Origin: Prauserella_A oleivorans
GTDB taxonomy: Bacteria > Actinomycetota > Actinomycetes > Mycobacteriales > Pseudonocardiaceae
Direction: 5' to 3'
DNA: 64,000 nt
Assembly (NCBI RefSeq): GCF_042685745.1
Contig: NZ_JBHUNT010000001.1
Span: forward strand, 806,001 to 870,000
The notes under the pieces are model-generated. The model searched no databases. It had not been told where the DNA came from and saw only the letters and a list, made by a program, of their open reading frames with translations. Positions 16,272 to 25,247 of this stretch are shown in pieces. The position numbers and the translations under genes are program-made. Position 1 is the stretch's first letter; each line of letters begins with the position of its first letter.

Positions 16272-18049
16272 TGCGTCTTGTCCCCCGCCTCGTCCCCCGC
16301 CAACGGCAACCATGCCTCCACGAGCCAGCCACCGTCCGGACCCGGCCCGGCCGCGAGCCGGCCGCGCAGGAGGTCCACGCGCTCGCGCATGCCGACCAGA
16401 CCGTATCCGCCCGGAATCGCCGAGGCTCCCTGAGCACCCGGGTCGCCGTCGTCGCTCACCCGGATGTGCAGTTCCGGCTCGCCCGTGCCCACCGCGCGCA
16501 CCGACACCCGCGCGCGGGTCGCGCCCGCGGCATGTTTGCCGACGTTGGTGAGCGACTCCTGCACGATGCGCAATGCCGAGCGTGCCACCTCCTGCGGCAG
16601 GTCCGGCGGCAGGTCCAGGTCGAGCTCGGTGGCCACGCCGTGGTTGCCCGCGTCGACGAGGCGGCGCAGGTCGGCGTCGAGGTCGGTGGTGGCCTGCTCG
16701 CTGAACTCGCTGCTGCCCGCCGGCGCGTCCCCCCGCATGCTGCGCACGAGCCTGCGCATGGCGGCGAGGGCGTCGGTACCGGCGTGTTCGATCTGGCCCA
16801 GCGCGTCCACCACCACGCGCGGGTCCCGCTCGGCGAGCATGCGGGCGGCCTGCGCCTGCACCACGATCCCGGTGACGTGGTGTGCCACGACATCGTGCAG
16901 TTCCCTGGCCAGCGCCATACGCTCGGCGGTCTGGGCCTCGCTGACGGCGGCCTCCACCGCCTGCGTGCGCTCGGAGTCGCGGGCCCGCAGGTACAGCCCG
17001 ATCGCCACCGAGATGCCGAGCAGGAGCACCGCCCCGACCGCCATGCTCTGCAGCAGGTCGACATGCGGGTAGACGTTCACCACGGCACCCAGCCCCACCA
17101 CGGTGGACAGCAGCGCGATGGCACCGACAGCGCGTCCGGGCTGCACGTGGCGGACGAGGAACGCCGAGACCATCATGCCGGACACGACAGCGGTCATCGG
17201 GAAGCCGCCGATGTCGTTGAACGGCAGCGCGCGAGACAGCATCGCCACCGAGATCGCGCACAGGGCCAGCACCGCCGCCAGCGCGAGTGCGCCCGCGAAC
17301 GGCTTGCGCAGGGCGAACACGACCGTCACGGCCGCGGCCGCCGTCGTGAGGAGCACCAGCGAACCGCCCCACCCTGCCGCGGCGCTCGAGTACGTGTCGA
17401 AGAACAGGGTGAGCGCCAGTACCCCGACGAGCAGCCACTGCTTGCGCAGCAGCGTCGCGAGTGCGCTGCGCGCACCGCCGTCCCCTCGCCGGTACTGGAG
17501 CGCCGGTACCACGACCAGCACCAACAGGATGAGCCCTCCGGCGAACGCGGGCAGCATGTCCCGGAAGGTCATCGCGCCGTCTCGACCGGCCACCGCGACC
17601 AGCGTCGCCGTGACCAGCGCCGCCGTCGTCGCGAACGCCATGCCGGAGCTCGCCGCGCGGACGCAGAAGTAGACGATCTCCAGCCCCGCGACGGTCTCGG
17701 CGAAGGTGATGTTCGGCAGCAGCGTGGTGTAGGCCGACACCGCGTTCGCCCGGATGAGCACGGTGCCCGCGACGAGCACGACCGCAGCCGTCCACGCCGC
17801 CGTGACCGGCTGCGTCCGCGCCCACAGAGCACAGGCCGAGAGCCCGAGGATGCCGGGAAGCAGCAGCAGGTCGATACCGGGCGTGCCGAGGGAATCGATG
17901 CTGGCCTTCGCGACGATCGCCAGATCGCACAGCAGTGCCGCGAGCAGCACCACCCCGGGCAGGCCGAGCCATTGCAGGAGACCGGCCGCTCGGCGGCGGG
18001 CAGCAGAGGGTGACACGGGCACGACGTGACGGTAGATGATCGCGCCCAC
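16268..18049 (-). CDS. Sensor histidine kinase, HisKA_3 type
   Basis: A 593-residue membrane sensor with about ten hydrophobic segments in residues 20-330, then a dimerisation/phospho-acceptor box ERMALARELHDVVAHHVTG (phospho-His in ELHD). The HATPase_c domain shows LRIVQESLTNVGKHA (N box) and GYGLVGMRERVDLLRG (G2). The many-helix N-terminus suggests sensing within the membrane. It faces a BceAB-like ABC transporter across 116 bp, so detection of an envelope-active peptide or antibiotic is the likely role (inference). GTG start at 18049; GTG at 18019 is possible. Confidence 0.9.
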   Translation of the reverse strand: MGAIIYRHVVPVSPSAARRRAAGLLQWLGLPGVVLLAALLCDLAIVAKASIDSLGTPGIDLLLLPGILGLSACALWARTQPVTAAWTAAVVLVAGTVLIRANAVSAYTTLLPNITFAETVAGLEIVYFCVRAASSGMAFATTAALVTATLVAVAGRDGAMTFRDMLPAFAGGLILLVLVVVPALQYRRGDGGARSALATLLRKQWLLVGVLALTLFFDTYSSAAAGWGGSLVLLTTAAAAVTVVFALRKPFAGALALAAVLALCAISVAMLSRALPFNDIGGFPMTAVVSGMMVSAFLVRHVQPGRAVGAIALLSTVVGLGAVVNVYPHVDLLQSMAVGAVLLLGISVAIGLYLRARDSERTQAVEAAVSEAQTAERMALARELHDVVAHHVTGIVVQAQAARMLAERDPRVVVDALGQIEHAGTDALAAMRRLVRSMRGDAPAGSSEFSEQATTDLDADLRRLVDAGNHGVATELDLDLPPDLPQEVARSALRIVQESLTNVGKHAAGATRARVSVRAVGTGEPELHIRVSDDGDPGAQGASAIPGGYGLVGMRERVDLLRGRLAAGPGPDGGWLVEAWLPLAGDEAGDKTQ

Positions 18050-18165
18050 CGGGTGCCTTGGCCGTCAGGCCGGTGCCACCTCGGCCGATCGGCTGATTGG
18101 GACCCGGCCAGACGTGGCCGTCTGTCCGAAGTGGTGTACCCGGGCGCCGGACCAGGCTTTCAGGC

Positions 18166-18888
18166 ATGCCAACACAGACCACGAACGCCGCCGGTCCACT
18201 CGCGACCACGGCCTGGCCGGCCCTGTCCGGGCGCGGACTCGTCAAGCGCTACGGCACCCAGTACGCACTGGCCGGAGTGGACATCGACATCTCACCCGGC
18301 GAGGCCGTCGCGATCGTCGGCCCGTCCGGCTCCGGCAAGACGTCGCTGCTGCACGTGCTCGCCGGCATCCTGCCCGCCGATGACGGCGAGGTGTACCTGG
18401 CGGGCAGGCGGATCGACTCGCTCAGCGAGGCCAGGCGCAGCGAGCTGCGGCGCACCGAGTTCGGTTTCGTGTTCCAGTCCGGCAGGCTCGTGGCCGAGCT
18501 GAGTGCCGAGGAGAACGCCGCCCTGCCGTTGCTGCTGCACGGACGGAGTCGCAGCGCCGCGCTCGCCGAGGCCCGGCAGTGGCTCGGCCGGCTCGGTCTC
18601 GCGGGCAAGGAGTCTCGCAGGCCCGGTGAGCTCTCCGGCGGCGAGGCGCAGCGGGTGGCCATCGCGCGGGCGTTGGGGCATCGGCCGAGCGTGATCTTCG
18701 CCGATGAACCGACCGGTGCGCTGGACACCCGCACCGGCCGCGACACCACGGACGCGCTGCTCGGCGCGGCCGCGGAGACCGGCGCTGCCGTGGTGATCGT
18801 GACCCACGACCGGGATCTCGCCGAGTCGGTGCCGCGCAGGGTCGCCATCCGCGACGGCCGGGTGGACACCGGGGTGACGGCCGCATGA
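18166..18888 (+). CDS. ABC transporter ATP-binding protein (LolD/MacB/BceA type)
   Basis: A 240-residue ATPase. The Walker A is GPSGSGKTS, the signature LSGGEAQRVAIARALGH and the Walker B VIFADEPTGALD; ADEPTGALD is typical of the LolD/MacB/BceA group. The ATG at 18166 (MPTQTTNAAG) is chosen over the frame opening at 18097. It overlaps the permease start by 4 bp and is divergent from the TCS, the layout of BceRS-AB-like detoxification modules. Confidence 0.92.
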   Translation: MPTQTTNAAGPLATTAWPALSGRGLVKRYGTQYALAGVDIDISPGEAVAIVGPSGSGKTSLLHVLAGILPADDGEVYLAGRRIDSLSEARRSELRRTEFGFVFQSGRLVAELSAEENAALPLLLHGRSRSAALAEARQWLGRLGLAGKESRRPGELSGGEAQRVAIARALGHRPSVIFADEPTGALDTRTGRDTTDALLGAAAETGAAVVIVTHDRDLAESVPRRVAIRDGRVDTGVTAA

Positions 18889-21107
18889 GCGCCTTCCGGC
18901 TCGCGCTGCGCGTGTTGTGTGCCGACCGGCGCACCCGAACCTCGGCGATCCTCACCGGCATCGGCGTGGCCATCGCGACGGCTCTGGTGCTGTTGCTGGT
19001 CGGCCTGCCGTTCGCGACCGAGGCCAGGGGGGAGCGGTCGGCGTGGCAGGCCCCGTCGTCGACGTCGGGGGACGGCGGGTCTGCCACGCTGGCGGTGGCC
19101 GTGAGCGAGGACCTCACCGGTGGGAGGGAGATCAGGCGGGTCGACGTCGCGGCGCTCACCGACCCGGCGGCCGTGTCCCTGCCACCGGGCATCGACAAGC
19201 TGCCCGCTCCCGGTGAGGCGCTGCTGTCCCCCGAGCTGAAGCGGCTCGCCGACGGCCTGCCCGCCTCGCAGCTCGGCGACCGGTTCGGCGACGTCGCGGG
19301 CGTACTGGGCGAGGACGCCCTGAAGTACCCGGACCAGCTCGTCGCCCTCGTCGGGCACACCCCGGAGGACATGCCGTCGTCGGCGTTCCCGCAGGCGGGG
19401 TTCACCACCGGCGGAGCCGAGCAGGACGCGAATCTGCAGCTGCTCGCCGGTGTGGGTGTGGTGGTGCTCGTGGTGCCGAGCCTGGTGCTGGTGGCGTCGT
19501 CGGCGCGGCTGATCGCGGCCAGCCGGGAACGCAGGCTCGCCGCCGTGCGGCTGGCCGGAGCGACCCCGCGGCAGGTCACAACCATGGTGGCGGCCGAGAC
19601 GGCGATCGCCGCGGTCGGCGGTGCGCTGCTCGGTGCAGCGGTGAGTCCGCTCCTGCACCGGCTGGCGACGTACGTCCCGTGGGACGGCGGTACCTGGCGG
19701 CCGTCCGACTTCCAGCTTCCGCTCGCGGTTGCGGTGCCGATCGTCGTCGCCGTGCCCGCGCTCGTGCTGCTGGCAGCCGTGCTCGGCCTGCGCCGGGTGA
19801 TGTCCGCGCCGCTCGGCGCGGCGGGTGCGCACCGGCCCAAGCCACTGCACTGGTGGCGGTTGTTGTCGTTGCCACTGGCGGGCCTGTTCTTCGCCTACTT
19901 CCTGCTCACCGCCGACGACGAGGCGGGCATGATGCTCGTCCTGGTGGGCCTGGGGCTGATCGTCGGCTCGGCCGCCTTGATCGGGCCGTGGGTGACGTCG
20001 GCGATCGGCGGCATCTTCGTCCGCGTCTGGCGCAAGCCCTCGACGCTGCTGGCCGGCAGGCGGCTGCGGGACGACCCCAGAGGCGCCTACCGGGCCTCGG
20101 CCGGTGTGGTGCTCGCCGTGTTCACGGGCTCGATGGCGCTGACGTTGCTGTCCACGATCGAGTCGATGGCCGGCTACACGTCCCAGTTCCGCGACGACGT
20201 GCTCTACGTCTACGCCGACCGGACCGAGGCCGAGGGGATCGCCGCGGAGACCAACGCCGCCCTCGCCCGCTACGGCCAGCGGGAACAGGCGGTCGGCATC
20301 GGCACGGTGTATCTGGCCAACAGGTACGGCACGGCACGGGCCATGGTGGTGGACTGCCGTTCGGCCGAGCGGTTGCTCTCCGTCGACATGGACGGGGCGT
20401 GCGCGGGCCGGCCCGCGGTCTACACGCCGTACCCCCTCGACCCGCGCTCCATAACGGTGACCGCGACCTCCGCTGATGGCGGTGTGCCGCTCGGCGCCGA
20501 CATCCCGGTCCGGCCGCTGACCTCGACGGGCGACATCACCGTGGACCCGATCATCGACCCGGCCGTCCTGCCGGAAGGCATCGAACCGCAGGATGCGGTC
20601 GTGGCCGTGCCGACCACCCCGGCGAACGCCGACGTGGTGCGCACGGCACTGGCCGGTGCGGCGAACGGCATCGAGATCCAGAGCCGCGACGGCACGGTGA
20701 CCAGCCAAGACACGGTGTTGTCGGACCTGCGGCGGGTGACCGTGCTGGGCCTGGTGGTGGCCGCGGTGCTCAGCGGCTGCAGCGCGGCGATCGCGACGGC
20801 CGGGTCGGTGCTGGACCGCCGCCGGACGTTCGGCGCGCTCATCGCGGCGGGCACGCCGGTGCGGGTGCTCGCCCGGGCGCTGCGCACGGAGGCCGCGATG
20901 CCCGCACTGGTGGCCACGATCGGTGCGGGCGCGGTCGGCACGGTGGTGGGCGTCGGGTTGTTCACCCTGGTCGACGACGGCCCGGTGGTGTTCAGCCCGT
21001 GGCTGCTCGCGCCGGTGGTGCTCGGCCTGGGGGTGGCGATGATCGCGGCGTCGGTCTGCACGCCCGCGTTGAAGCGGGTGCGGTCGGAACCGCTCGCCGA
21101 CGAGTGA
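18885..21107 (+). CDS. FtsX-like ABC transporter permease
   Basis: A 740-residue permease. A first membrane helix near residues 19-45 is followed by an extracytoplasmic stretch of about 140 residues, three helices (LQLLAGVGVVVLVVPSLVLVA and the next two), another helix group near 325-365, a second extracytoplasmic domain of about 180 residues, and three C-terminal helices. Two FtsX-type units are visible (LIAASRERRLAAVRLAGATPRQV and DRRRTFGALIAAGTPVRVL). Such permeases move lipids or peptides or sense antibiotics with a LolD-type ATPase. It is coupled to the ATPase gene by an ATGA overlap. Confidence 0.9.
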   Translation: MSAFRLALRVLCADRRTRTSAILTGIGVAIATALVLLLVGLPFATEARGERSAWQAPSSTSGDGGSATLAVAVSEDLTGGREIRRVDVAALTDPAAVSLPPGIDKLPAPGEALLSPELKRLADGLPASQLGDRFGDVAGVLGEDALKYPDQLVALVGHTPEDMPSSAFPQAGFTTGGAEQDANLQLLAGVGVVVLVVPSLVLVASSARLIAASRERRLAAVRLAGATPRQVTTMVAAETAIAAVGGALLGAAVSPLLHRLATYVPWDGGTWRPSDFQLPLAVAVPIVVAVPALVLLAAVLGLRRVMSAPLGAAGAHRPKPLHWWRLLSLPLAGLFFAYFLLTADDEAGMMLVLVGLGLIVGSAALIGPWVTSAIGGIFVRVWRKPSTLLAGRRLRDDPRGAYRASAGVVLAVFTGSMALTLLSTIESMAGYTSQFRDDVLYVYADRTEAEGIAAETNAALARYGQREQAVGIGTVYLANRYGTARAMVVDCRSAERLLSVDMDGACAGRPAVYTPYPLDPRSITVTATSADGGVPLGADIPVRPLTSTGDITVDPIIDPAVLPEGIEPQDAVVAVPTTPANADVVRTALAGAANGIEIQSRDGTVTSQDTVLSDLRRVTVLGLVVAAVLSGCSAAIATAGSVLDRRRTFGALIAAGTPVRVLARALRTEAAMPALVATIGAGAVGTVVGVGLFTLVDDGPVVFSPWLLAPVVLGLGVAMIAASVCTPALKRVRSEPLADE

Positions 21108-21115
21108 GGGGGAGG

Positions 21116-21151
21116 CGAGGGGCGCTCCGGTGGGAACCGGGGCGCCCCTCG
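21116..21151. terminator. Bidirectional hairpin between ABC permease and trmB
   Basis: A 13-bp stem with one G-U pair (CGAGGGGCGCTCC / GGGGCGCCCCTCG) and a 10-nt loop. It fills the gap between the two convergent stops and abuts the trmB stop codon. Confidence 0.65.
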
Positions 21152-21850
21152 TCACGGTCGCTTCTCGAAGATCAGGTCGCGGCTGACCCGGCCTTCCTCC
21201 TCCGCGCGCCGCTCGAACTTGGTGAGCGGGCGCCACTCCGGCCGCGGCGCCCAGCCGTCGAACCTGTTCCGCAGCGCCGGCTCGCCGGTGCACACCTCGA
21301 GCATCTGGTCGGCGTAGTCCTGCCAGTCGGTGGCGAGGTGCAGTGTGCCGCCCGAGGCCAGCCGCGAGGCCAGGAGCCGGACGAACGGCGGCTGGATCAG
21401 GCGCCGCTTGTGGTGGCGCTTCTTGGGCCACGGGTCCGGGAAGAAGATCCGTACGCAGGCCAGCGACTCCGGTGCGACGTGGTCGGTGAGCAGCGGCACG
21501 GCGTCGCCGTGCAGCAGCCGCAGGTTCTCCACCCCGAGCTTCTCGGCCCGCAGCATGAGCTGGCCGAGGCCGGCCTCGTAGACCTCGACGGCGACGTAGT
21601 TGACCTCGGGCGCGGACGCGGCGAGCTGGGCGGTGGTCTCCCCCATGCCGGAGCCGATCTCCAGCACGACCGGGGCCGGCCTGCCGAACCACTCGGCGAA
21701 GTCGATGGGGCCGGGCTCCAGCTGGGACACGGTGCGCCCGATCTTCGGCCACACGGTCTCCCACGCGCGCTGCTGCCCGACCGTCATGCGCCCGCCGCGT
21801 TTGACGTAGCTGACGACACTCCGCAGGCGCGGCTGCTGCTCGCTATCCAC
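21152..21850 (-). CDS. trmB: tRNA (guanine-N7-)-methyltransferase
   Basis: Methylates G46 in the variable loop of tRNAs using S-adenosylmethionine. The 232 residues contain LEIGSGMGE (SAM-binding glycine loop), YVAVEVYEAG (acidic ribose ligand), LHGDAVPLL, and the TrmB hallmark FFPDPWPKKRHHKRRLIQP, followed by LATDWQDYADQM. All family motifs are intact. GTG start at 21850. A 175-residue gene of unknown role lies 22 bp upstream on the same strand, so the two may be cotranscribed. Confidence 0.95.
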   Translation of the reverse strand: MDSEQQPRLRSVVSYVKRGGRMTVGQQRAWETVWPKIGRTVSQLEPGPIDFAEWFGRPAPVVLEIGSGMGETTAQLAASAPEVNYVAVEVYEAGLGQLMLRAEKLGVENLRLLHGDAVPLLTDHVAPESLACVRIFFPDPWPKKRHHKRRLIQPPFVRLLASRLASGGTLHLATDWQDYADQMLEVCTGEPALRNRFDGWAPRPEWRPLTKFERRAEEEGRVSRDLIFEKRP

Positions 21851-21872
21851 GAGCAGGCACGATAGCCGCAGC

Positions 21873-22400
21873 TCAGCGCACCGCTTCGAGCTCCCCCAGC
21901 CGCGCGCGCAGGCCTCCGGGGCCGGCGATGGCGAGCGGTTCGGGGGTCGGCCCGCTGTGCGCAGGGAGCACGTCGATCCACCCGGTGTGCCGCGAGGTGT
22001 TCAGGATCGTGGTCGGCGTTCGCCTGCCCCCGCGTCCGCCCTCGGACGGCATGAACTCCCAATAGCCGGATTCGCCGTCGGCCGCCCAGGGTACGAATTC
22101 CCATCCGGGTCGCCTGCTCAGCAATCTGTGCACGCGATCCTCGATGCGGAACCCGTCCTCCCGGTGAGCCAGAGTTCCGGCGGCCAGCGCGCGCAACCAC
22201 CACGGGCACGGGACCGGCTCGTCGCCCGCGCACGCCGCGCGATACAGCGCGAGGACCTTGTCCTCCGGCGCCCGGTGCACCCACGCCTTGCGCAGGTCGG
22301 CTGGTTCGGCGGCGTCGCCCACAACTCGGGGCAACTCGATGGCTTGCGACCATTCGAGTTCCACCATCGGTTCGAGGCGCGGGATCTGTGTCACCGTCAA
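21873..22400 (-). CDS. Conserved-looking hypothetical protein, 175 residues
   Basis: I do not recognise this family. The product is soluble, acidic-to-neutral and rich in Trp/Pro/Arg, with no signal peptide or membrane segment. Segments of note are ELEWSQAIELPRVVG, PCPWWLRALAAGTLAHREDGFRIEDRVHRLL and WDV-like GWEFVPWAADGESGYWEFMP. It is probably a real gene: third codon positions are nearly all G/C and GGAGG lies 6 nt before a TTG at 22400 (GTG at 22394 is an alternative). It lies directly upstream of trmB. Confidence 0.7.
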   Translation of the reverse strand: MTVTQIPRLEPMVELEWSQAIELPRVVGDAAEPADLRKAWVHRAPEDKVLALYRAACAGDEPVPCPWWLRALAAGTLAHREDGFRIEDRVHRLLSRRPGWEFVPWAADGESGYWEFMPSEGGRGGRRTPTTILNTSRHTGWIDVLPAHSGPTPEPLAIAGPGGLRARLGELEAVR

Positions 22401-22531
22401 GGGTCACCTCCGTAGAGTCCTGACGGGCTGATTACCCACTATTCCCTGTTTCACGCCGTGACGGCGGGTGCAGTGGGGGTACTCACAGATCGTTAACCCA
22501 TTCTTAATGCACTGTTGTTGTCCCGCGAACA

Positions 22532-22574
22532 AAACAGGCCCGGGCCGCCCCCGAATTGCGGCCCGGGCCTGTTT
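22532..22574. terminator. Strong hairpin terminator of the leftward ABC transporter operon
   Basis: A perfect 17-bp stem (22532-22548 with 22558-22574) and a 9-nt loop. On the minus strand it is followed by TTTTGTT, so it terminates the permease gene ending at 22652. On the plus strand it ends TTTCTTT. The rest of 22401-22651 holds the promoter region of the 175-residue gene and no ORF I trust. Confidence 0.85.
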
Positions 22575-22651
22575 CTTTCCCCTTCATCCTTCGTGGCCGT
22601 GTTCCCGATTTCCGCGGCCGTTTCCGGATTTCCTGTGGTGATCTTTTTCGC

Positions 22652-23419
22652 TCACGCGTCCCGCTTGCGCGCGGTGCCGATGGCGATCGCCAGCAGGCCC
22701 ACGGCGAAGACGGCGAAGTACACCAGCGCCCAGCCGGGGCTCAGCGTGGACGTCGACAGCGGCGCGCCGGCATCGGCGACCCGGCCCGCGTTGGAGGCGC
22801 CGTCACCGGTGACGAACTTGTGCAGCACGTTGAACGGCATCCACTTGTAGATGTCGTCGCCGATGCTCGGGATGATCGGCACCAGGCTCTCGACGGCCAG
22901 GAAGTAGATCAGCACGAGCGAGATGGCGCCCGCGCTGTGCCGCACGAGGATGCCGACGGCGACGGCCACCACGGCGGCCAGCGCGCAGGCCGGCCCGACG
23001 CCGGCGACGTTGAGCCAGTCGGCGGTGCCGTTCAGCGCGAGATCGGCCTCGGGTTGCAGCAGCAGTGACAGGCCCCAGGACGCGAAAGCCATGATCTCGC
23101 CGATCACCAGCGCGAGCACGGCCACGACGGTGGTCTTGGCGAGCAGCGCGGCCGAGCGGTTGGGCACGGCCTGGAACGTGGTGCGGATGGTGCCGAACCG
23201 GTACTCGGTGGTGATCGCCAGAGTCGCGAGCACCATGATCACCGCCATGCCGAAGCTGTAGGCGAACTGCGTGGTCGCGACGGTCGCCGGGAATTCCTCG
23301 CTGGCGTTGCCGACGACGAGTGCGGTGAAGCCGGAGGTCAGCACGAGCGCGGTGAGTGCGCACCACCACGGCGACCTCGTGGTCAGAAGCTTGATCCGTT
23401 CGACTGCGAGCAGAGTCAT
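22652..23419 (-). CDS. ABC transporter permease (ABC-2 type)
   Basis: A 255-residue membrane protein with about six helices (WWCALTALVLTSGFTALVVG, FAYSFGMAVIMVLATLAIT, TTVVAVLALVIGEIMAFASW, GVGPACALAAVVAVAVGILV, GAISLVLIYFLAVESLVPI, WALVYFAVFAVGLLAIAIG) and TTEYRFGTIRTTF, a cytoplasmic motif of ABC-2 permeases like those of bacitracin/lantibiotic exporters. It is downstream of its ATPase with a 43-bp gap containing a triplicated ribosome-binding sequence. Confidence 0.88.
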   Translation of the reverse strand: MTLLAVERIKLLTTRSPWWCALTALVLTSGFTALVVGNASEEFPATVATTQFAYSFGMAVIMVLATLAITTEYRFGTIRTTFQAVPNRSAALLAKTTVVAVLALVIGEIMAFASWGLSLLLQPEADLALNGTADWLNVAGVGPACALAAVVAVAVGILVRHSAGAISLVLIYFLAVESLVPIIPSIGDDIYKWMPFNVLHKFVTGDGASNAGRVADAGAPLSTSTLSPGWALVYFAVFAVGLLAIAIGTARKRDA

Positions 23420-23420
23420 T

Positions 23421-23444
23421 GTCCTCGTGTCCTCGTGTCCTCGT
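23421..23444 (-). repeat. Three tandem 8-bp repeats carrying the permease ribosome-binding site
   Basis: On the minus strand ACGAGGAC occurs three times in a row, with the last copy ending 1 nt before the permease ATG (23419). Each unit contains the Shine-Dalgarno-like GAGGA. Only one can be optimally spaced. Copy-number change by slippage would move the spacing to upstream signals without changing the protein. Confidence 0.8.
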
Positions 23445-23462
23445 TCAGGGCGAGCTGAGTCG

Positions 23463-24401
23463 TCAGTTGGTGGTGGCGAGCGCGCGCTGCGCCTCGCTCT
23501 CCAGATCGGCGTGGTACTCGACGGAGTCGCCGGTGATCTGCATGAACGCCTGCTCCAGGGAGCCGCGCTGCGGGCTGAGCTCGTGCAGCGTCACTTGGTT
23601 CTCCATGGCCAGCTGGCCGATCTTCTCGCTGCTCACACCGGATACGAGCAGCGCGTCGTCCTCGGCGGTGACGGTGGCTCCGAGCCGGTCGAGCGCGGCC
23701 CGGAGCCGGTCGAGCTGCGGGCTGCGGACCTTCACGCTGCTCTCGGTGGCGCGCGTGACGAATTCGTCGGTGCTGCTCTGCGCGATGAGCCTGCCCTTGC
23801 CGATCACCACCAGCTCGCTGGCCGTCAGCGCCATCTCCGAGAGCAGGTGGCTCGACACGAAGACGGTGCGTCCCTCGTCGGCGAGCCGGTGCATGAACTT
23901 GCGGATCCACAGGATGCCCTCGGGGTCGAGGCCGTTGACGGGTTCGTCGAACAGCAACACCTCTGGGTCACCGAGCAGTGCGCCCGCGATGCCGAGCCGC
24001 TGCGACATGCCGAGCGAGAACCCGCCCGCGCGCTTGTCGGCGACAGCGGACAGCCCCACGATGTCCAGCACCTCGTCGACCCGGCGTGGGGAGATCTTGT
24101 TGGATTTCGCCATCCACGTCAGGTGGGAGCGGGCGGAGCGGTTCGGGTGCACCCACTTGGCGTCGAGCAGCGCGCCGACCGTCCTCAGTGGATGGTGCAG
24201 CTCGGTGTACCTCTTCCCACCGATGCGGACGTCCCCCGCCGTCGGGTTGTCGAGCCCGAGGATCATGCGCATCGTCGTGGACTTGCCTGCCCCGTTGGGG
24301 CCGAGAAAGCCGGTGACGCGGCCGGGTGCGACGCTGAAGGTCAGGTCGTCGACGGCGAGCTTCTTGCCGTACCGCTTGGTGAGGCCCTTCGCCTCGATCA
24401 T
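23463..24401 (-). CDS. ABC transporter ATP-binding protein (ABC-2 exporter type)
   Basis: A 312-residue ATPase with Walker A GPNGAGKST, signature FSLGMSQRLGIAGALLG (LGMSQ type), Walker B VLLFDEPVNGLDPEG and switch SSHLLSEM. The LGMSQR signature and the C-terminal extension of about 90 residues (SSVKVRSPQLDRLRAALDRL) are typical of bacitracin/lantibiotic exporter ATPases. The ATG at 24401 is preceded by AGGAGGGG, which decides the start over the open frame to 24527. It forms an operon with the permease and is divergent from tetR. Confidence 0.92.
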   Translation of the reverse strand: MIEAKGLTKRYGKKLAVDDLTFSVAPGRVTGFLGPNGAGKSTTMRMILGLDNPTAGDVRIGGKRYTELHHPLRTVGALLDAKWVHPNRSARSHLTWMAKSNKISPRRVDEVLDIVGLSAVADKRAGGFSLGMSQRLGIAGALLGDPEVLLFDEPVNGLDPEGILWIRKFMHRLADEGRTVFVSSHLLSEMALTASELVVIGKGRLIAQSSTDEFVTRATESSVKVRSPQLDRLRAALDRLGATVTAEDDALLVSGVSSEKIGQLAMENQVTLHELSPQRGSLEQAFMQITGDSVEYHADLESEAQRALATTN

Positions 24402-24649
24402 GGTGTGTCCCCTCCTCATGCGGCGATCCGGCGCCGCGATGCGGGCAAGTGCGTTGTCGGCGAACCATGTGACTTCCCCCAGGTTCGCCGCTCCATCGTC
24501 GCGGACGAGGACCGCCGTGCGCGTCATCCTGAGGGCCGAACTACCAATCGCCTCAAGTCGTACCTTGGCCCACCCCGCGCGCCCAGGCGATCGGTGATGA
24601 CCCTGAGTTCACCCTGAACTGTTTTCCCCGGCACATCGGCAGGGGTTAA

Positions 24650-24663
24650 TGAACTGTGGTTCA
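24650..24663 (+). promoter_or_regulatory. Inverted repeat just upstream of tetR
   Basis: TGAAC-tgtg-GTTCA, a perfect 5-4-5 repeat in an AT-rich patch (TTAA before, ATAT after), ends 8 bp before the tetR GTG. This is a natural site for TetR autoregulation. The remainder of 24402-24649 contains no recognisable gene. Confidence 0.5.
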
Positions 24664-24671
24664 ATATCCCT

Positions 24672-25247
24672 GTGGCGCGGCCACGGACCATCAGCGACGA
24701 GCGACTGCTCGCGGCCACGGGCGTGGTGATCGGCCGGTTCGGCCCGGGGTTCACGCTCGCGCAGGTCGCCGAGGAGGCGGGGGTCGCGGTGGGCAGTGTG
24801 GCGCAGCGGTTCGGGTCCAAGGCCGGGCTGCTGCGGGCACTCACCCAGGCGGGACGCCGAGACGTGGTCGCGCGGTTGCGGTCGGTCGCGGTGTCAGCCG
24901 CCGATCCGCGTGCGGCATTGCGCGACGCGCTCGTGGCCGTCTACTCCGAAATCGGTGACGCCGCGACCGCCGCGAACCACCTCGGCCAGCTGGGCATGGA
25001 CATCGCCGACCCCGAGCTGCGCGGCCTGCTCGGTGAGCACTACGCCGCCATGGAAAAGGAACTGCGCGGGCTCGTGCGGGCGGCCGCGGCCGACGGCTGG
25101 AACGGACCCGAACCGCCCGTGGCGGCCCGGACGCTCCTCGTGGCGGTCAACGGCGCGGCCCTCGACTGGTCCATCCGGCCCCGGGGAACGCTCGTCGCCC
25201 GGCTGCGCGAGACCATCGATTCGATTACCGGGAGCTGGTACGCATGA
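24672..25247 (+). CDS. TetR family transcriptional regulator
   Basis: A 191-residue regulator. The N-terminal TetR helix-turn-helix covers residues 8-55 (DERLLAATGVVIGRFGPGFTLAQVAEEAGVAVGSVAQRFGSKAGLLRAL). An all-helical ligand domain follows with a C-terminal type common in actinobacteria. GTG start at 24672. It overlaps the following SDR gene by 4 bp, so it probably controls that enzyme in response to its substrate. Confidence 0.9.
   Translation: MARPRTISDERLLAATGVVIGRFGPGFTLAQVAEEAGVAVGSVAQRFGSKAGLLRALTQAGRRDVVARLRSVAVSAADPRAALRDALVAVYSEIGDAATAANHLGQLGMDIADPELRGLLGEHYAAMEKELRGLVRAAAADGWNGPEPPVAARTLLVAVNGAALDWSIRPRGTLVARLRETIDSITGSWYA

Noticed and set aside
18249..21764. 1171-codon open frame opposite the BceAB-like transporter
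   Set aside because: GC-driven shadow frame; it crosses two well-supported genes and the terminator, and its translation is Arg/Gln/His-rich.
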